In this document: positions 1 through 9,920 of the stretch, piece by piece
Numbering within the stretch: position 1 is the stretch's first letter
How the letters are laid out: each line of letters opens with the position of its first letter
Source: Phaeoceros laevis
Lineage: Eukaryota > Anthocerotophyta > Anthocerotopsida > Notothyladales
Direction: 5' to 3'
DNA: 42,429 nt
Assembly (NCBI GenBank): GCA_049999765.1
Contig: JBNGIQ010006763.1
Coordinates: forward strand, 1-42,429
The notes under the pieces: model-generated
What the model was told of the DNA's origin: nothing
Database searches by the model: none
The model's input: only the letters and a program-made list of their open reading frames with translations
Made by a program: the position numbers and the translations under genes

Positions 1-160
1 AAGATCAACCATGCACACATAATGCTCAGTTGTCGGGTTGAGGCCATGTTGTTTCACCATGGCATCAAAATACTGTCGACCCTTACTGACCAGCCCCGCA
101 TTACTGCATGCTACAAGAAGGCAAGTAAATGTGGCGTCATTAGGCTGAAGCGAGCTCATG
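1..160 (-). pseudogene. Fragment of a DYW:KP-type PPR gene
   Basis: Read on the minus strand, the first ~158 bases are almost identical to 20181-20338 inside the first KP-type PPR gene and to the matching parts of the other two. They encode the last repeats before the E motif (recognisable pieces: FTCLLVACSNAG, MVKQHG, EHYVCMVDL). Similarity stops abruptly near 158, where the living paralogues continue with upstream repeats. The rest of the gene, if present, would lie to the left of the window as its C-terminal half. A gene starting here would lack all upstream repeats and a start codon, so I read it as a 5'-truncated copy. Whether its DYW end survives cannot be seen. Confidence 0.8.
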
Positions 161-1184
161 ACACCTCATGACTCCACAATTGGACTAGAGCTAGTTCAAG
201 AAACAGTGAGGCTGATTCCCAGGACAGCAACAGCAGCAGAGGCAACCTCCTCGGTCGTGTCACGTGTGCCCCTAAACAAATCTTTTATTTTGTAATCAGA
301 ACCAACATGGACAGCACGTGAGCGCTCACCCCCAAGTAGCGCTTCACAAGCGTGAGCCAAAGACTTACGTTTATTATGAAACAATGCCCTTAAGTAGTAA
401 GGCCCCAAAGGCCGGTGACCAAACACACAAAGACCACCGACACATGACCACCGACACACATGGGCTGGCCTGAAGCTTCAAGCGAAGCATCCATGTTCTA
501 GCTGTTTATCTAACATATTTGCTTGGTGTAGAAGATTTCAAAGGATGCGTGAAAGTAGAGCCAGCTGAATGTGCAGCAAGCAGCGGGAGACTACTGTCCA
601 GATCTCATGAAATCTCCAAGAACAACGAACCACTTCAAGAGGTCCACAATGTGTATGGCATGTGCAGCATGCTGGTCGGCCTAGCCTAGCCTATCAAAAC
701 TAAAGGATATAGAGAACATAGTAAAAGAGTGAGGATAACATAGTAAAAGTGTGAGAAGTCATGGTGGGTGAGAAGACGAGACGCCAAGTGATTGAAGGCT
801 ATTGACTGGAGTGAGTGAAATAAAGTGAGGAATGCAGGATTAACATCATGCGTGTTTTGCATACTCATACTTGATGCCGTATAATACTGGAGGTAAAAGA
901 GCCAAAGACTTTGCCCGAGGTTCCTATACTGATTGTCTTCATGGATTGCCTAAAAGCAAGGCGACAACATTATTGCAAACAAACAACGGAACGGTACATT
1001 AACGAGGAATACTGGAAAAGTATAGGAATGAATACCTCAGGCTCATCCTACACCTGCAAAGGCTAGAGATTGAAATCCAAGAAAGGCTTAACGCCCGGTT
1101 TCATACCACCAAAAATATCTTCGACTCGGATTCTTATATTAAAATCATTATCCCTATTCAGAAATCCATTATGGGAGAAATAGT
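161..1184. other. No gene recognised
   Basis: I see no convincing coding region here. The only notable item is a 23-base stretch at 238-260 that recurs exactly at 3288-3310 in otherwise unrelated context, possibly a remnant of a dispersed repeat. Confidence 0.4.
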
Positions 1185-1832
1185 TTGATCACCACGTCTC
1201 ATCCAAAACGCTTGCAGCTTGAGTCTGCGTGCAGCTCCTTTTTTACGATATTGATGCCAATGGCCAACCTAGTCAAGCCATTGCCTTCAACCCATTGTTG
1301 TACCTCTCGTTTGAGCTCTGCAAATGACTCGTTTACGGTAAACCTAGTCAAGCCATTGCCTTCAACCCATTGTTGTACCTCCCGTTTGAGCTCTGCAAAT
1401 GACTCGTTACGGTAAGAGACTTCAAATATAACAGAAGGCATGCTCATCCTTGGGAACCATGCTCCAGTCAGGCTCCTTCTGGCGTCGAATCAACCGCCTC
1501 CTTGCGGAGTGCATGAAGCGAACAAGAGGTCGTGCACCCATGTCGTTCAAAAGTATTGCCATCTCCATCGATATATGCCCTATAGTCATCTCATGAATAT
1601 CATCTGGATCTCCATACAGCCAACAAAATCCTGTACCGTTTGCACCACCTTCCACACAATCTTCTTCCAACTGGCTGGGCTCCCATGCCAACAGCCAATG
1701 CCTATCTTGCTTGTCCGCCCATATCTCAAAAGCGGGCTTTGAAATATTGTCAGCAATTAGAAAGGGCCCTTTCTTCCAAGACCATACTCCCGCACAGCTC
1801 GAGCAAGTTCTTTGTCCAAGTCCTCTGTACAT
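1185..1832 (-). pseudogene. Decayed unrecognised ORF, possibly PD-(D/E)XK/Uma2-like
   Basis: Two overlapping minus-strand frames look like one broken protein. Frame 1422-1832 (136 aa) has a coherent, W-rich composition (PAFEIWADKQDRHWLLAWEP, GFCWLYGDPDDIHEMTIGH). Frame 1199-1447 continues with a segment of the form VIFEVSYRNESF...LKREVQQWV...LAIGINIVKK. The shift between frames lies near 1440. The second segment resembles the E-V-x-Y-S/N-E-S-F ... W ... (V/L)-x-I-G-I-x-I pattern of Uma2/DUF820-like putative nuclease domains in eukaryotes, but I recall that family only loosely. A 75-bp tandem duplication has doubled the ESFAELKREVQQWVEGNGLT segment. No full-length family member is recognised; this is a low-confidence call. 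Confidence 0.35.
1266..1414. repeat. 75-bp direct tandem duplication (two copies)
   Basis: The sequence starting AACCTAGTCAAGCC at 1266 is repeated from 1341 with one substitution and one base missing near its end. It duplicates about 25 codons of the minus-strand ORF in frame for most of its length. The near-identity of the copies implies a recent event. Confidence 0.9.
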
Positions 1833-3540
1833 TCAATTAGCAGCAAATCAGTAAAGCAACACCAATCTGACTACATTAAGAGCAGCAAGGAAAGTGCTAT
1901 CACAAAAAATTGTACTATAAAGCTTTGTCCTAGAACGCTGCTTGCTCCTCAAGAAGTTGGCCACAATCCTACAAGCGCACTAACTCAGAGCGAGATCCAG
2001 GACCTACAAATGACTTGCCATCGGGCTGCCGGCCCTAGTTTCATAGGACTTGGACGGAAGCTTGACAGAGCGCAATCATCAAACCTGCACCTCGCGACCT
2101 GTACCTCACCTCCATCACCTACGGCCATCATGGTCGAGAAGCTCCTCCCCTAAGGCTGGTGCTTAGTGCAAAACACTCTTGTACATTCATTCTTAGCACC
2201 CGACACAATGTGGGGTACTAATCTTGACGAGAGCTAAATAAGAACTGTCCTCATTGTAACTTAAAGTTACACCTTGAAGAACTTGATTATTGGCTAGTCG
2301 AAAACATGAGTTGCTCAGTGACAACTACCAAGTAACCCAGTGAAATGGTTTGACCACCAAGACTGACGGCAGGGCCATCAATTTGCTATGCTTTCATGTC
2401 TCTAGACATGATCCACAAGAATGTCACCATCATGACCAAATGCAAATTTATGGACTACAAGGGAAGCACACTTTGCCGGCAACTGTGACACATACACAAT
2501 ATCCTACAGAAACACAAGCCACAGCATTATCATCTAAGCTTTTGCAACAAGTAGAGCATACAGACATCCACAAACAGCATCCCAGCTGGAGTTTTGATGC
2601 AAAGACCAGCTTCGCTATCTGGACAAGGTACTTTCAGCTCATCCAGGTGAGCCCTGGGTAGGTGCAAATCACGAGGCCTATGACCAGACATACAGGACTG
2701 AAATTGTCCAGCTTGACCATCTCCTCTTTTCATCCATCCTTTGACACTGAAAGCCGAAAAAGCCACCAACCGGCAAATCAAGCAAAAAAACCACACACAG
2801 TTTACACATGCAAGCACCACAATTGAAAGAACCCATATGGTCAATCTGGCTGCAGGTTGCTTACAATAGTTTTGCCCCTGACTCAGAAGATTTTACGAAG
2901 TTACACATCCCATCTCCAATTTCAAACCTACTAGAATGTGTCTATGTAGACAAGACTAGCCCAGATCACTGACCAGCCTGATTACTAGCCACAAGAGGGC
3001 CCAAAATGGCCCGAGCAGAACAGAAACGCTCCATGAGCATCGTATAAATGGAAGGTTGAAGTCACGATAGAATCCGGTGGGATGGCACAGAGTAGGACAT
3101 AACCTGCACCAGACCTACTCATTGTGATTTGGTCACAATAACAGAAGTTTTCAGGATGTGACCGACAGACCTGCTTTTGCGGGCTTAATAACAAAGAACG
3201 GGGAAGGTATGAAATCTGCATCCACCTTTGCCAGGAGAAACCATTTGAAAGAGCTCCAGAGAAAAAATGACGTTAAGGAACCACAGTAGAGGCAACCTCC
3301 TCGGTCGTGTGGTGGCATTCACAACACCAGCAGGGTACGCAGATCGGTTGAGGAAGTTATGAATTCTGCAGGAGGAAGGCCCCTTTGGTGTCTCACCGTA
3401 GCTGTGGAGTCCACTCCTGCACCAACTGGGTGTCGAGGCTAGCCTGTGGGGGAGCAGCCTCATCAGTGCTCATCCCAGAATCAACAAACTTCGAGGAGCG
3501 TCAGCAGCAGCAGCATCGATTGCATGCACCTTCCAGTTAC
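1833..3540. other. No gene recognised
   Basis: Short open frames occur on both strands, but none has a recognisable domain or a consistent protein-like pattern. I see no RNA gene or clear transposon end. Confidence 0.35.
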
Positions 3541-3621
3541 TGAACCGGCTGACGTGGCCCGTTACTGGCACCATGGCAATTGTTGCCATGGTGCCAATAA
3601 CGAGCCACGTCAGCCGGCTCA
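3541..3621. repeat. Near-perfect 39-bp inverted repeat (hairpin)
   Basis: Arms 3541-3579 and 3583-3621 match at 36 of 39 positions with only a 3-base spacer, so a very stable hairpin is possible in DNA or RNA. The arms contain TGACGTGGC, an ACGT-core element of the type bound by plant bZIP factors, once in each orientation. It could be a foldback mini-element, a small-RNA precursor or a palindromic regulatory element. No flanking gene explains it. Confidence 0.85.
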
Positions 3622-4104
3622 TATGTGCCACGTAGCCTGATGATATGGATTCTACCCTGGGCCAACCTGTCGGGCGTCAACGCGTCGTTACTTTCTTGTT
3701 CGCGAATGCGCATAATGGAGATCACGAACCCTAGAACCTCTTGAAGGGAGGTTCTCAAAAGTTGATCTTCCTTCTTCTCATCAGTTGTATAGTGATCTTT
3801 TGCCGTAGGTGATACGTCCACGCTTGGCGATGACTTGGGCTAGAACTCGAACCTCAAGGCCCCTAGCCAATCCATCGATATGAGTTTCGTATTTCATTTT
3901 ATTTAACTCTACAATGACCAAGCTACTCAATTTGAGAGTTTGGAAGCATTTTTTGGCACTTTGTGAAATGTTTTTTTATGAAACAGTACAGGGTTCGCTG
4001 CATTCTGCATTCTCACAGAATCCTCATGCCACAAGTACAGTGGAATCGTACTGCTGTCTACTACTTGTATCATGCTGTGGATTGGTATTGCTGAAAAACT
4101 ATGC

Positions 4105-4215
4105 AAAGGCTCCACCTACAGGTGCGTACCACCACCGGGATGCAACATCAGCAGTTTTGGACGCCAACAGCTGGGGGCAAGCCCACACCCTCGAGCTGGA
4201 GGGGAGTTTGAATCA
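4105..4215 (+). pseudogene. 5'-leader fragment of a KP-type PPR gene
   Basis: About 105 bases here match, on the plus strand, the first codons and leader of the KP-type PPR genes (minus strand 22626-22735, also 29290-29400). Shared landmarks are GATGCAACATCAGC, TTTTGGACGCCAACAGCTG and CCCACACCCT. The similarity ends near 4215 and no PPR repeats follow. A second piece of the same kind of gene, its 3' flank, appears at 4951 in the same orientation. Confidence 0.8.
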
Positions 4216-4591
4216 GTGCTCACCAAGAAATTTTTTACTAACCGGCTCCTTTCGTGCACATCTCCACTCTAACCAGCAAGTTTTCACGGCAACCGGCAAG
4301 TTCCTGCTAATACAATTTAGCACCGGCAAAAATCCGGCAAAACGTGCAAAAATCCAGCTGACCCAGCCACCCTTTTTTTTCCCCTCGTAGAGTACCCTGC
4401 CCTCACCTACACTATTTTTTTACTTTTTTCTATATTTCACATTTTCTCACCTTCCCATCCTACATCGTCTGTTTTCCATGAAAATTGTTCTCCATGAAAA
4501 TTTAACTCTCTTGAAGACCAGACAACATGGAAAATTAGGACTGGACGGAAGCAATAAAAATATGGAAGAATGGTGCGAAAAGTGGGCGCTA

Positions 4592-4942
4592 TGTTTACTC
4601 AAGACATGCAACAACATAAATTTTCCTCCGTCCGTCCCACGGCCGTGTATTCACTCCACGGACGAATACGTCGCCCAATCGCGGGGGGTAAGTGACGTGG
4701 CACGTGTGCGTCAAATTCTTTCCTCCTCTTTGCATCAGACCCCTATAGAGGTGTGACAGCTATCATTAAGAAGGTAAAACCTTCCGCGCTTGTCGGGATA
4801 TAGTCCGTTGTGGTGATCACGGCTATTGACGGAGCTCTCCGTCGGTAGCCGTTTCCTCTCCGTTTGCGCACGTGTATACCTTATTTAGTTCTCCCCGTGA
4901 ACGGTGGGACGGATCCGTCCGTCAAAAATTTCATTGTAAACA
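4592..4942. mobile_element. Candidate MITE with imperfect terminal inverted repeats
   Basis: The left end begins TGTTTAC and carries AAATTTT and CCGTCCGTCCCAC over ~55 bases. The right end, read on the opposite strand, also begins TGTTTAC, followed by AAATTTTTGACGGACGG and CCGTCCCAC. The ~350-bp interior has no coding potential and includes a CACGTG G-box at 4701-4706 next to TGACGTGG. The size and mirrored ends suit a MITE, but no clear target-site duplication is visible. It lies between two scraps of a KP-type PPR gene. Confidence 0.4.
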
Positions 4943-4950
4943 CCGCTTGA

Positions 4951-5078
4951 TGAGTGAGAAGAAAATTGCCAACTGAATCAGTTGCACCACCTGCCAGCTG
5001 TTGGTCACGCACTAGGCAGTGGTTACTCAGGGTAGCCCTTCAAAATGGCCGACGGTACGACTATCCAAGAACTCCTCG
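4951..5078 (+). pseudogene. 3'-flank fragment of a KP-type PPR gene
   Basis: Starting at a TGA that aligns with the stop codon of the KP-type genes, ~125 bases follow the region downstream of those genes in the same sense (compare minus-strand 19385-19511 and 22905-23024). Landmarks are GAGAAGAAAA, TTGCACCACCTGCC, GGCAGTGGTTA and CCAAGAACTCCT. With the 5' fragment at 4105 it brackets ~735 bp lacking any PPR code, as if the body of a gene had been lost or replaced. Confidence 0.8.
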
Positions 5079-5289
5079 AGATCTGCGTTCTGTGGATAGG
5101 GCAGAGGTAATGTTGGAGGTAGGCCTTTTTTCTTATCGATGGGAGCGACGATGCTGCTGTTTTGTGCTGTGTCGGCCTGGAGCATGCCTGCTCCAGGGCA
5201 TGGCGGCAGCGGGGCCCGCTGCTGGCTCGTATCATCTGCGGCAGTTGGTACATATGCTTGGGAGAGGGGTTGCCCCTTTAAGACTGTCA

Positions 5290-5868
5290 TTAACCAAAAT
5301 TGCAAATGAGTACCCGCACCTGGAATTCGGAGTTTGGGGCAGAGAAGTACGTGGAGCCACAAGCGAGTCCGACCAAGGTGCGGCATACCTTCGCAAATGC
5401 CCATGATGGCAGCTGCACGGCCTTGCTGTTTGAGCACAGCAGCTCGACGCTGTTCAGCGGCGGATTTGATAGGCTGATCAAGTTATGGGATGCTGGGTCT
5501 GGGGCCGCTGTGAATACTGCGAGGCTGCTGCCTTGGCTCGGTGCTTGATCTCTCCATGTCCACAGACAACAAGCATCTGCTGGCCATGGCTGCCTGCAGG
5601 TGACCACAAGCTTTTCCTTTGGGGTAAACGCAAACTGGTCGGATCAGGCACACGTTGACAGGACACGCTGACAAGGTGGTGACTGTGGATTTCAGCAAGA
5701 GTAGTCATTCCAGAGCTTTCAGTGCTGCCTATGACAGAACTATCGAAGCGTGGGATCTGAACAAGGGCTATGGAATCACCACACTGATGTGCCTCAGTAA
5801 TTGTTATTCCTTGTGTTCGACGATGGAGGAGAATATCATCTGTTCAGGGCACGTTGATGGGCACAACT
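5290..5868 (+). pseudogene. ATG16-like WD40 fragment (pseudogene)
   Basis: Three frames joined by shifts encode consecutive WD40 blades like those of autophagy protein ATG16. They are AHDGSCTALLFEH and FSGGFDRLIKLWD (5370-5500); a GSVLDLSMSTDNKHLL segment near 5540-5580 in another frame; then HTLTGHADKVVTVDFSKSS and AAYDRTIEAWDLNKGYG (5645-5780), ending ICSGHVDG near 5865. The blades follow without visible introns, suggesting a cDNA-derived copy. It lacks the N-terminal ATG5-binding and coiled-coil parts and has stops and frame shifts, so it cannot make a functional protein. It abuts the GRV2 fragment tail to tail. Confidence 0.75.
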
Positions 5869-5871
5869 GAT

Positions 5872-6865
5872 CTATGAGACGTTCACCACGCATTTTGTGA
5901 GTCCATACAATCTCAGGGGTGTCGGAATCGGCAACCATAGCAGCTGCAAATGCAGTCGCACCACTTCTTTCCAAAACGTTAAGTAGTGATTCTGGCAACA
6001 GCCCACCAAGTACACTCCGTTTTGCAAGGGGGAGGGAAGAAGAAACAGCTGCCTCTGCACCACCATGAAATGCTTGCCTAGCATGTTTGGCAACAAAAAG
6101 GCTTGCAACTGATGCGACGTTTGGGCCACCATATGCTAGGGCAAAATAAAAAACACCGGCGCTGTATAATCGAAGGGAATGCATATACACAATTGTCATT
6201 GCCCTAGCACATAGTTCCCTGACCGAAGATCCTCCACCCCCATCAAAACCATCTAACCCACCCATATCGCACCAGTCTCCAGATGCTCATCACCATCAGC
6301 TCCTTCCACAGTGAGCCCAATGTCTGCGTCACACAAGAAGCGATGATAGAGCGCACGAAAAAACAACACTGGGTCTCGCAATGGGAAGTCCTGAGCTCGA
6401 CTTGTAGTAGTTCCTCCACCGTCAAGAAGCAGTCTAAGATAATACTCGCCAACACAAACTTCCTTCGATAGACTGGGGTAACGGACCGCAAATTCAGCAT
6501 AATTCCAAGAGAGCTGATTTGATGTCTCCTCACTTTCTCCCCCTCCATCTAGAGGAAGCACATCTGCTGTTCGCTCTTTCTCCACATCCAAGTGATGGAC
6601 CTCAGCTTGCAACGCTTCCTTCAGTTCCTGCCGCGTCCTTTCATTCCAAATTTAATCAGCACGGCTGTGGTCATGGCTGAAGGCCCGCCAGAACTGTGTC
6701 CAGTTACACAAGAGACGTCCGGAACCCACTGGTGCATTTTCTGAAATCACCTGAGCTGGAGCGGGAAATACTTGTGAGGGAGCAGAGGGTTGACCATCTA
6801 TCTCTACAGTGGATGGCGTCCCAAGGACAGGATTCAGGTTTGATTGCTGGTGAAGCGGGTTTTCA
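5872..6865 (-). pseudogene. GRV2/RME-8 (DnaJ-domain endosomal protein) fragment
   Basis: Read on the minus strand from ~6865 this gives, in order, APVGSGRLLCNW and FWRAFSHDHSRAD, then a TAA in place of Leu, IWNERTRQELKEALQAEVHH, NYAEFAVRYPSLSKEVCVG, YYLRLLLDGGG, FPLRDPVLFFRALYHRFLCD, a frame shift near 6260, then DGGGGSSVRELCARAM. Finally come AFHGGAEAAVSSSLPLAKRS, VLGGLLPESLLNVLERSG and SDTPEIVWTHKMRGERLI. These are hallmarks of plant GRV2/KAM2 (RME-8), an endosomal sorting protein. A long internal part is missing after SSVRELCARAM. Intronless exon junctions, the in-frame stop and the deletion mark a decayed, probably reverse-transcribed fragment. Confidence 0.85.
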
Positions 6866-7085
6866 GTGACAGGGAGGTCAAAGGAGAGCCCCAGACGGGT
6901 GCAAAAACTAGGCGTACTCAGTTGTCGTTCTGGAATACCAAAGAAGCGGGCGTCCTTGAAATTTCGGGTGGGAGGTGCGCAATCCCCCTCACAGCATCCT
7001 TGAAATGGCTTGAATTTATAACAGATGTGCCGAGTGAGTGCCTAGTCAGTTGCTCTTCCTAACAACTAGAAGGTTAGTGAGCAAT

Positions 7086-9914
7086 ATGCGGTCATGTGGC
7101 ATTATACCCAGTTTGAGACGGCTTTCCGAAGGCATTGAGTTGGATGAGGCGCTGGCTCTGGTAACTTCATTGGGGCAGCAAGGACTCCGAGTTTCTGCCC
7201 ACACATTGTACCGTCTTCTGCAAGGATGCATCATAAGGAAGGATCTGGCAGCGGGCAGACAAGTGCAATATTTTCTAGTAAAGCAAAACTTTAATGCCAA
7301 AGTCCGGTACCTCATTCCAAGTCTTATTCAACTGTTTGCTGCTGGTGGTAGTCTGCTGGAAGCAAACCAAGTATTCCGAATGGTGCCTCAGCCAAACGCA
7401 AGGACATGGCAGGAAATCATCTCAGCACATGCCAGAAATGAACAAGGCAAGGAGGTTATAGGGCTGTATCAAGAAATGCATGACTCAGGTGTGGAACCAA
7501 ACGAGAAGATCTACGTTGCAGTTCTGAAAGCCTGTGGGACAGAAAGAGCGTTGACAGAAGGTCGGTTCATCCATTCACATATTAGAGCAACCCAACATGC
7601 ACATAGTGTGCTTGTTGGGAACAGTATCATAGGCATGTACATCAACTGCAAAAGTTTGGTTGACTCTTGGGCAGCTTTCAACTCCTTGCAGTCCAAGAAC
7701 CTGTTTTCCTGGACTACAATGATTGGAGGATGTGCACGGGAAGGAGAACCTGAACAAGCCCTCCAACTGTTTCGGGAGATGCAACAGCAGGGCGTAAGTC
7801 CTGATATGGTTACGTATTTGACTGTGCTGAGAGCATGTGCAAGCATCGGAGCTCTTGACGAGGCGAAGAAGATACATGTGCACATCATGAAAAGTGGGGT
7901 TGCAGCGCACCTTGTTGTTGAGACCTGCCTGGTTGATGTGTACGCCAAATGTTCTGATCTACGTGAGGCACGAAAAGTGTTCAATTGTATGCGTAAAAAG
8001 AATGTCGTGTCATGGTCTGTGATGATTGGAGGCTACTCTCAGCATGGGCATGGTCAGGTGGCTTTGGAGCTTTTTGAGGAAATGCAGCAACATGCGGTTG
8101 AGCCAAACAAGATAACATTTTTGAGCATTCTCAAAGCTTGCAGTAGCATTGCAGCCTTCGAGCGCGGGAAGCAAATTCATGCTCAGCTCATTGCTCACGG
8201 ACTGCAGTTGGATGAAGCTGTAGGAACTAGCCTTGTTGATATGTATCTCAGATGTGGAAGCCTAGGTGAAGCCAAAGCAGTGTTCGAGGATATGCCCTCC
8301 AAAGATGCGGTGTTATGGAACAGAATGATTGCAGGATTTGCTGTACAGGGAAACTGTAGAGAAGCAATCAAACTGTATGACGAGATGCAACTGGATGTCA
8401 GACCAACCGGAATGACATACATGACCCTGCTAACTGCTTGTAGCAGCATAGCAGCTCTGGACCAGGGCAAGCAGCTTCATGCTGACATAATAAAAAATGG
8501 TATCCAGGTCAATGCTGCTGTGGGGACAGGTCTTGTTGATATGTATGTGAAATGTGGGGACTTGGCGAGTGCTCGGACTGCTTTTGATGGCTTGCAATTA
8601 AAAACCGTTGGTTCCTGGACTGCTTTGTTGGGAGGGTATGTCCAGCATGGGCTTGGTCAAGAAGCTCTATGCCTATATGAAGAAATGAGGCGTGAGGGGT
8701 TTAAGCCAGATGTGGTGGCGTTTGTCAACGTTGTCAAGGCATGTGCTGAAACGGCGGCTTTGACGGAGGGGAGGGCAATTCACGCCAGTATTGTTGAGAG
8801 TGGCTATGAAGGGGAGATGGTTTTGCGGAGCATTCTTGTTGACATGTATGCTAAATGTGGGAGCATGCAAGAAGCACGAGAAGTGTTCGAGACTTTGAAC
8901 AGGGATGTTGTCATATCAAATGCCATCATTCAAGGATATGCTCAACATGGGCGGGGTCAGGAAGCTTTGCTAATTTTTCAGCAGATGCAATTGGAGGGAC
9001 TAAAGCCAACAGAAATCACTTTTCTCAGTATTCTCAAAGCTTGTTGCAGCATAGCAGCTATAGCAGACGGCATACGAATTCATGACCAAGTTGTTAGCAA
9101 TGGTTTGGATTCCAATGCAGTGGTTGGCTGCTCCCTCGTGGAGATGTATGCAAAATGTGGGGGGATCCACCATGCACGAGAGGTGTTTGACGCACTGCCT
9201 GACAGAGATGTTGTGTTATGGAACACGATGATCGGAGGATATGCGGTTCATGGACAAGCACATGAATCTCTCCTGCTCTTAGAGCTCATGCAACAGCAGG
9301 GTGTCAAGCCAACGAGTGTTACTTTTCTCAGTGTGCTTACTGCTTGTAGTCATGCAGGCTTCTTAAGTCAAGCGTGTATGCTCTTTGAATCAATGTCTGA
9401 AGATTATGGCATAAGTCCGTCCGTCGAACATTATTCCTGCATGGTTGATGTTCTATGTCGTGCGGGGTATCTCTCCGAAGCCAAAGACTTTGTCAACAGT
9501 ATGCCTCTGACAGCTGATACTGTGTTGTGGAAATCCCTCCTTGCTGCCTGCCGAGCTCAAGGCGATGTAGAGCTTGGAAGATTTTGCTTTGATGCCATAC
9601 TGGAAATAGATCCAGCAAATGCTGCTGCATTTGTCCTCATGGCTAACATTTATGCAGAAGCTGGGAGAGGGAAAGATGAGGCCAAGATCAGGGAGCAGAT
9701 GCTGAATGCAGGTATTAAGAAAGAATCGGGCCGCACCTGGATTCAGGTTGACAACATGCTTCACACTTTTGTCGCGGGAGACACTGACCATCCTGACAAA
9801 AAGATGATATATGCCGCCATCAAGAGCATACTTTATACCGGTATGAAACTTGACTTCTGGAATAGAAAAGCTTCGGTTGCTACCTGTATGGTAGCAACTG
9901 GTATGGTATGGTAG
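7086..9914 (+). CDS. PLS-class PPR protein ending in E/E+, no DYW domain
   Basis: The first ATG in the open frame gives 942 aa; the frame opens slightly upstream without an ATG. The protein is a long run of P-L-S PPR triplets (repeated LVDMYAKCG, WTALLGGYVQHG, KACSSIAAL patterns) from about residue 60 to 800. Next come an E region (SCMVDVLCRAGYLSEA, LLAACRAQGDVELG) and a degenerate PG-box/E+ stretch (SGRTWIQVDNMLHTFVAGD). Such proteins bind organellar RNA one motif per base and select sites for editing. The protein stops shortly after TGMKLD, where relatives run into the DYW deaminase. The last ~15 residues come from a short duplicated sequence. It may act with a deaminase supplied in trans or be a truncated DYW protein. 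The frame is otherwise intact over 2.8 kb. Confidence 0.85.
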   Translation: MRSCGIIPSLRRLSEGIELDEALALVTSLGQQGLRVSAHTLYRLLQGCIIRKDLAAGRQVQYFLVKQNFNAKVRYLIPSLIQLFAAGGSLLEANQVFRMVPQPNARTWQEIISAHARNEQGKEVIGLYQEMHDSGVEPNEKIYVAVLKACGTERALTEGRFIHSHIRATQHAHSVLVGNSIIGMYINCKSLVDSWAAFNSLQSKNLFSWTTMIGGCAREGEPEQALQLFREMQQQGVSPDMVTYLTVLRACASIGALDEAKKIHVHIMKSGVAAHLVVETCLVDVYAKCSDLREARKVFNCMRKKNVVSWSVMIGGYSQHGHGQVALELFEEMQQHAVEPNKITFLSILKACSSIAAFERGKQIHAQLIAHGLQLDEAVGTSLVDMYLRCGSLGEAKAVFEDMPSKDAVLWNRMIAGFAVQGNCREAIKLYDEMQLDVRPTGMTYMTLLTACSSIAALDQGKQLHADIIKNGIQVNAAVGTGLVDMYVKCGDLASARTAFDGLQLKTVGSWTALLGGYVQHGLGQEALCLYEEMRREGFKPDVVAFVNVVKACAETAALTEGRAIHASIVESGYEGEMVLRSILVDMYAKCGSMQEAREVFETLNRDVVISNAIIQGYAQHGRGQEALLIFQQMQLEGLKPTEITFLSILKACCSIAAIADGIRIHDQVVSNGLDSNAVVGCSLVEMYAKCGGIHHAREVFDALPDRDVVLWNTMIGGYAVHGQAHESLLLLELMQQQGVKPTSVTFLSVLTACSHAGFLSQACMLFESMSEDYGISPSVEHYSCMVDVLCRAGYLSEAKDFVNSMPLTADTVLWKSLLAACRAQGDVELGRFCFDAILEIDPANAAAFVLMANIYAEAGRGKDEAKIREQMLNAGIKKESGRTWIQVDNMLHTFVAGDTDHPDKKMIYAAIKSILYTGMKLDFWNRKASVATCMVATGMVW

Positions 9915-9920
9915 CAACTG
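9880..9920 (+). repeat. Short direct duplication at the PPR gene's 3' end
   Basis: The phrase GGTAGCAACTGG occurs twice, the second copy following a repeated GTATG. The duplicated sequence supplies the last codons and the stop of the PPR gene, so the present C-terminus looks newly made. Confidence 0.6.

Noticed and set aside
5023-5437. Minus-strand frames over the KP 3' flank and ATG16 fragment
   Set aside because: They are antisense to recognisable plus-strand pseudogene sequence and show no domain.
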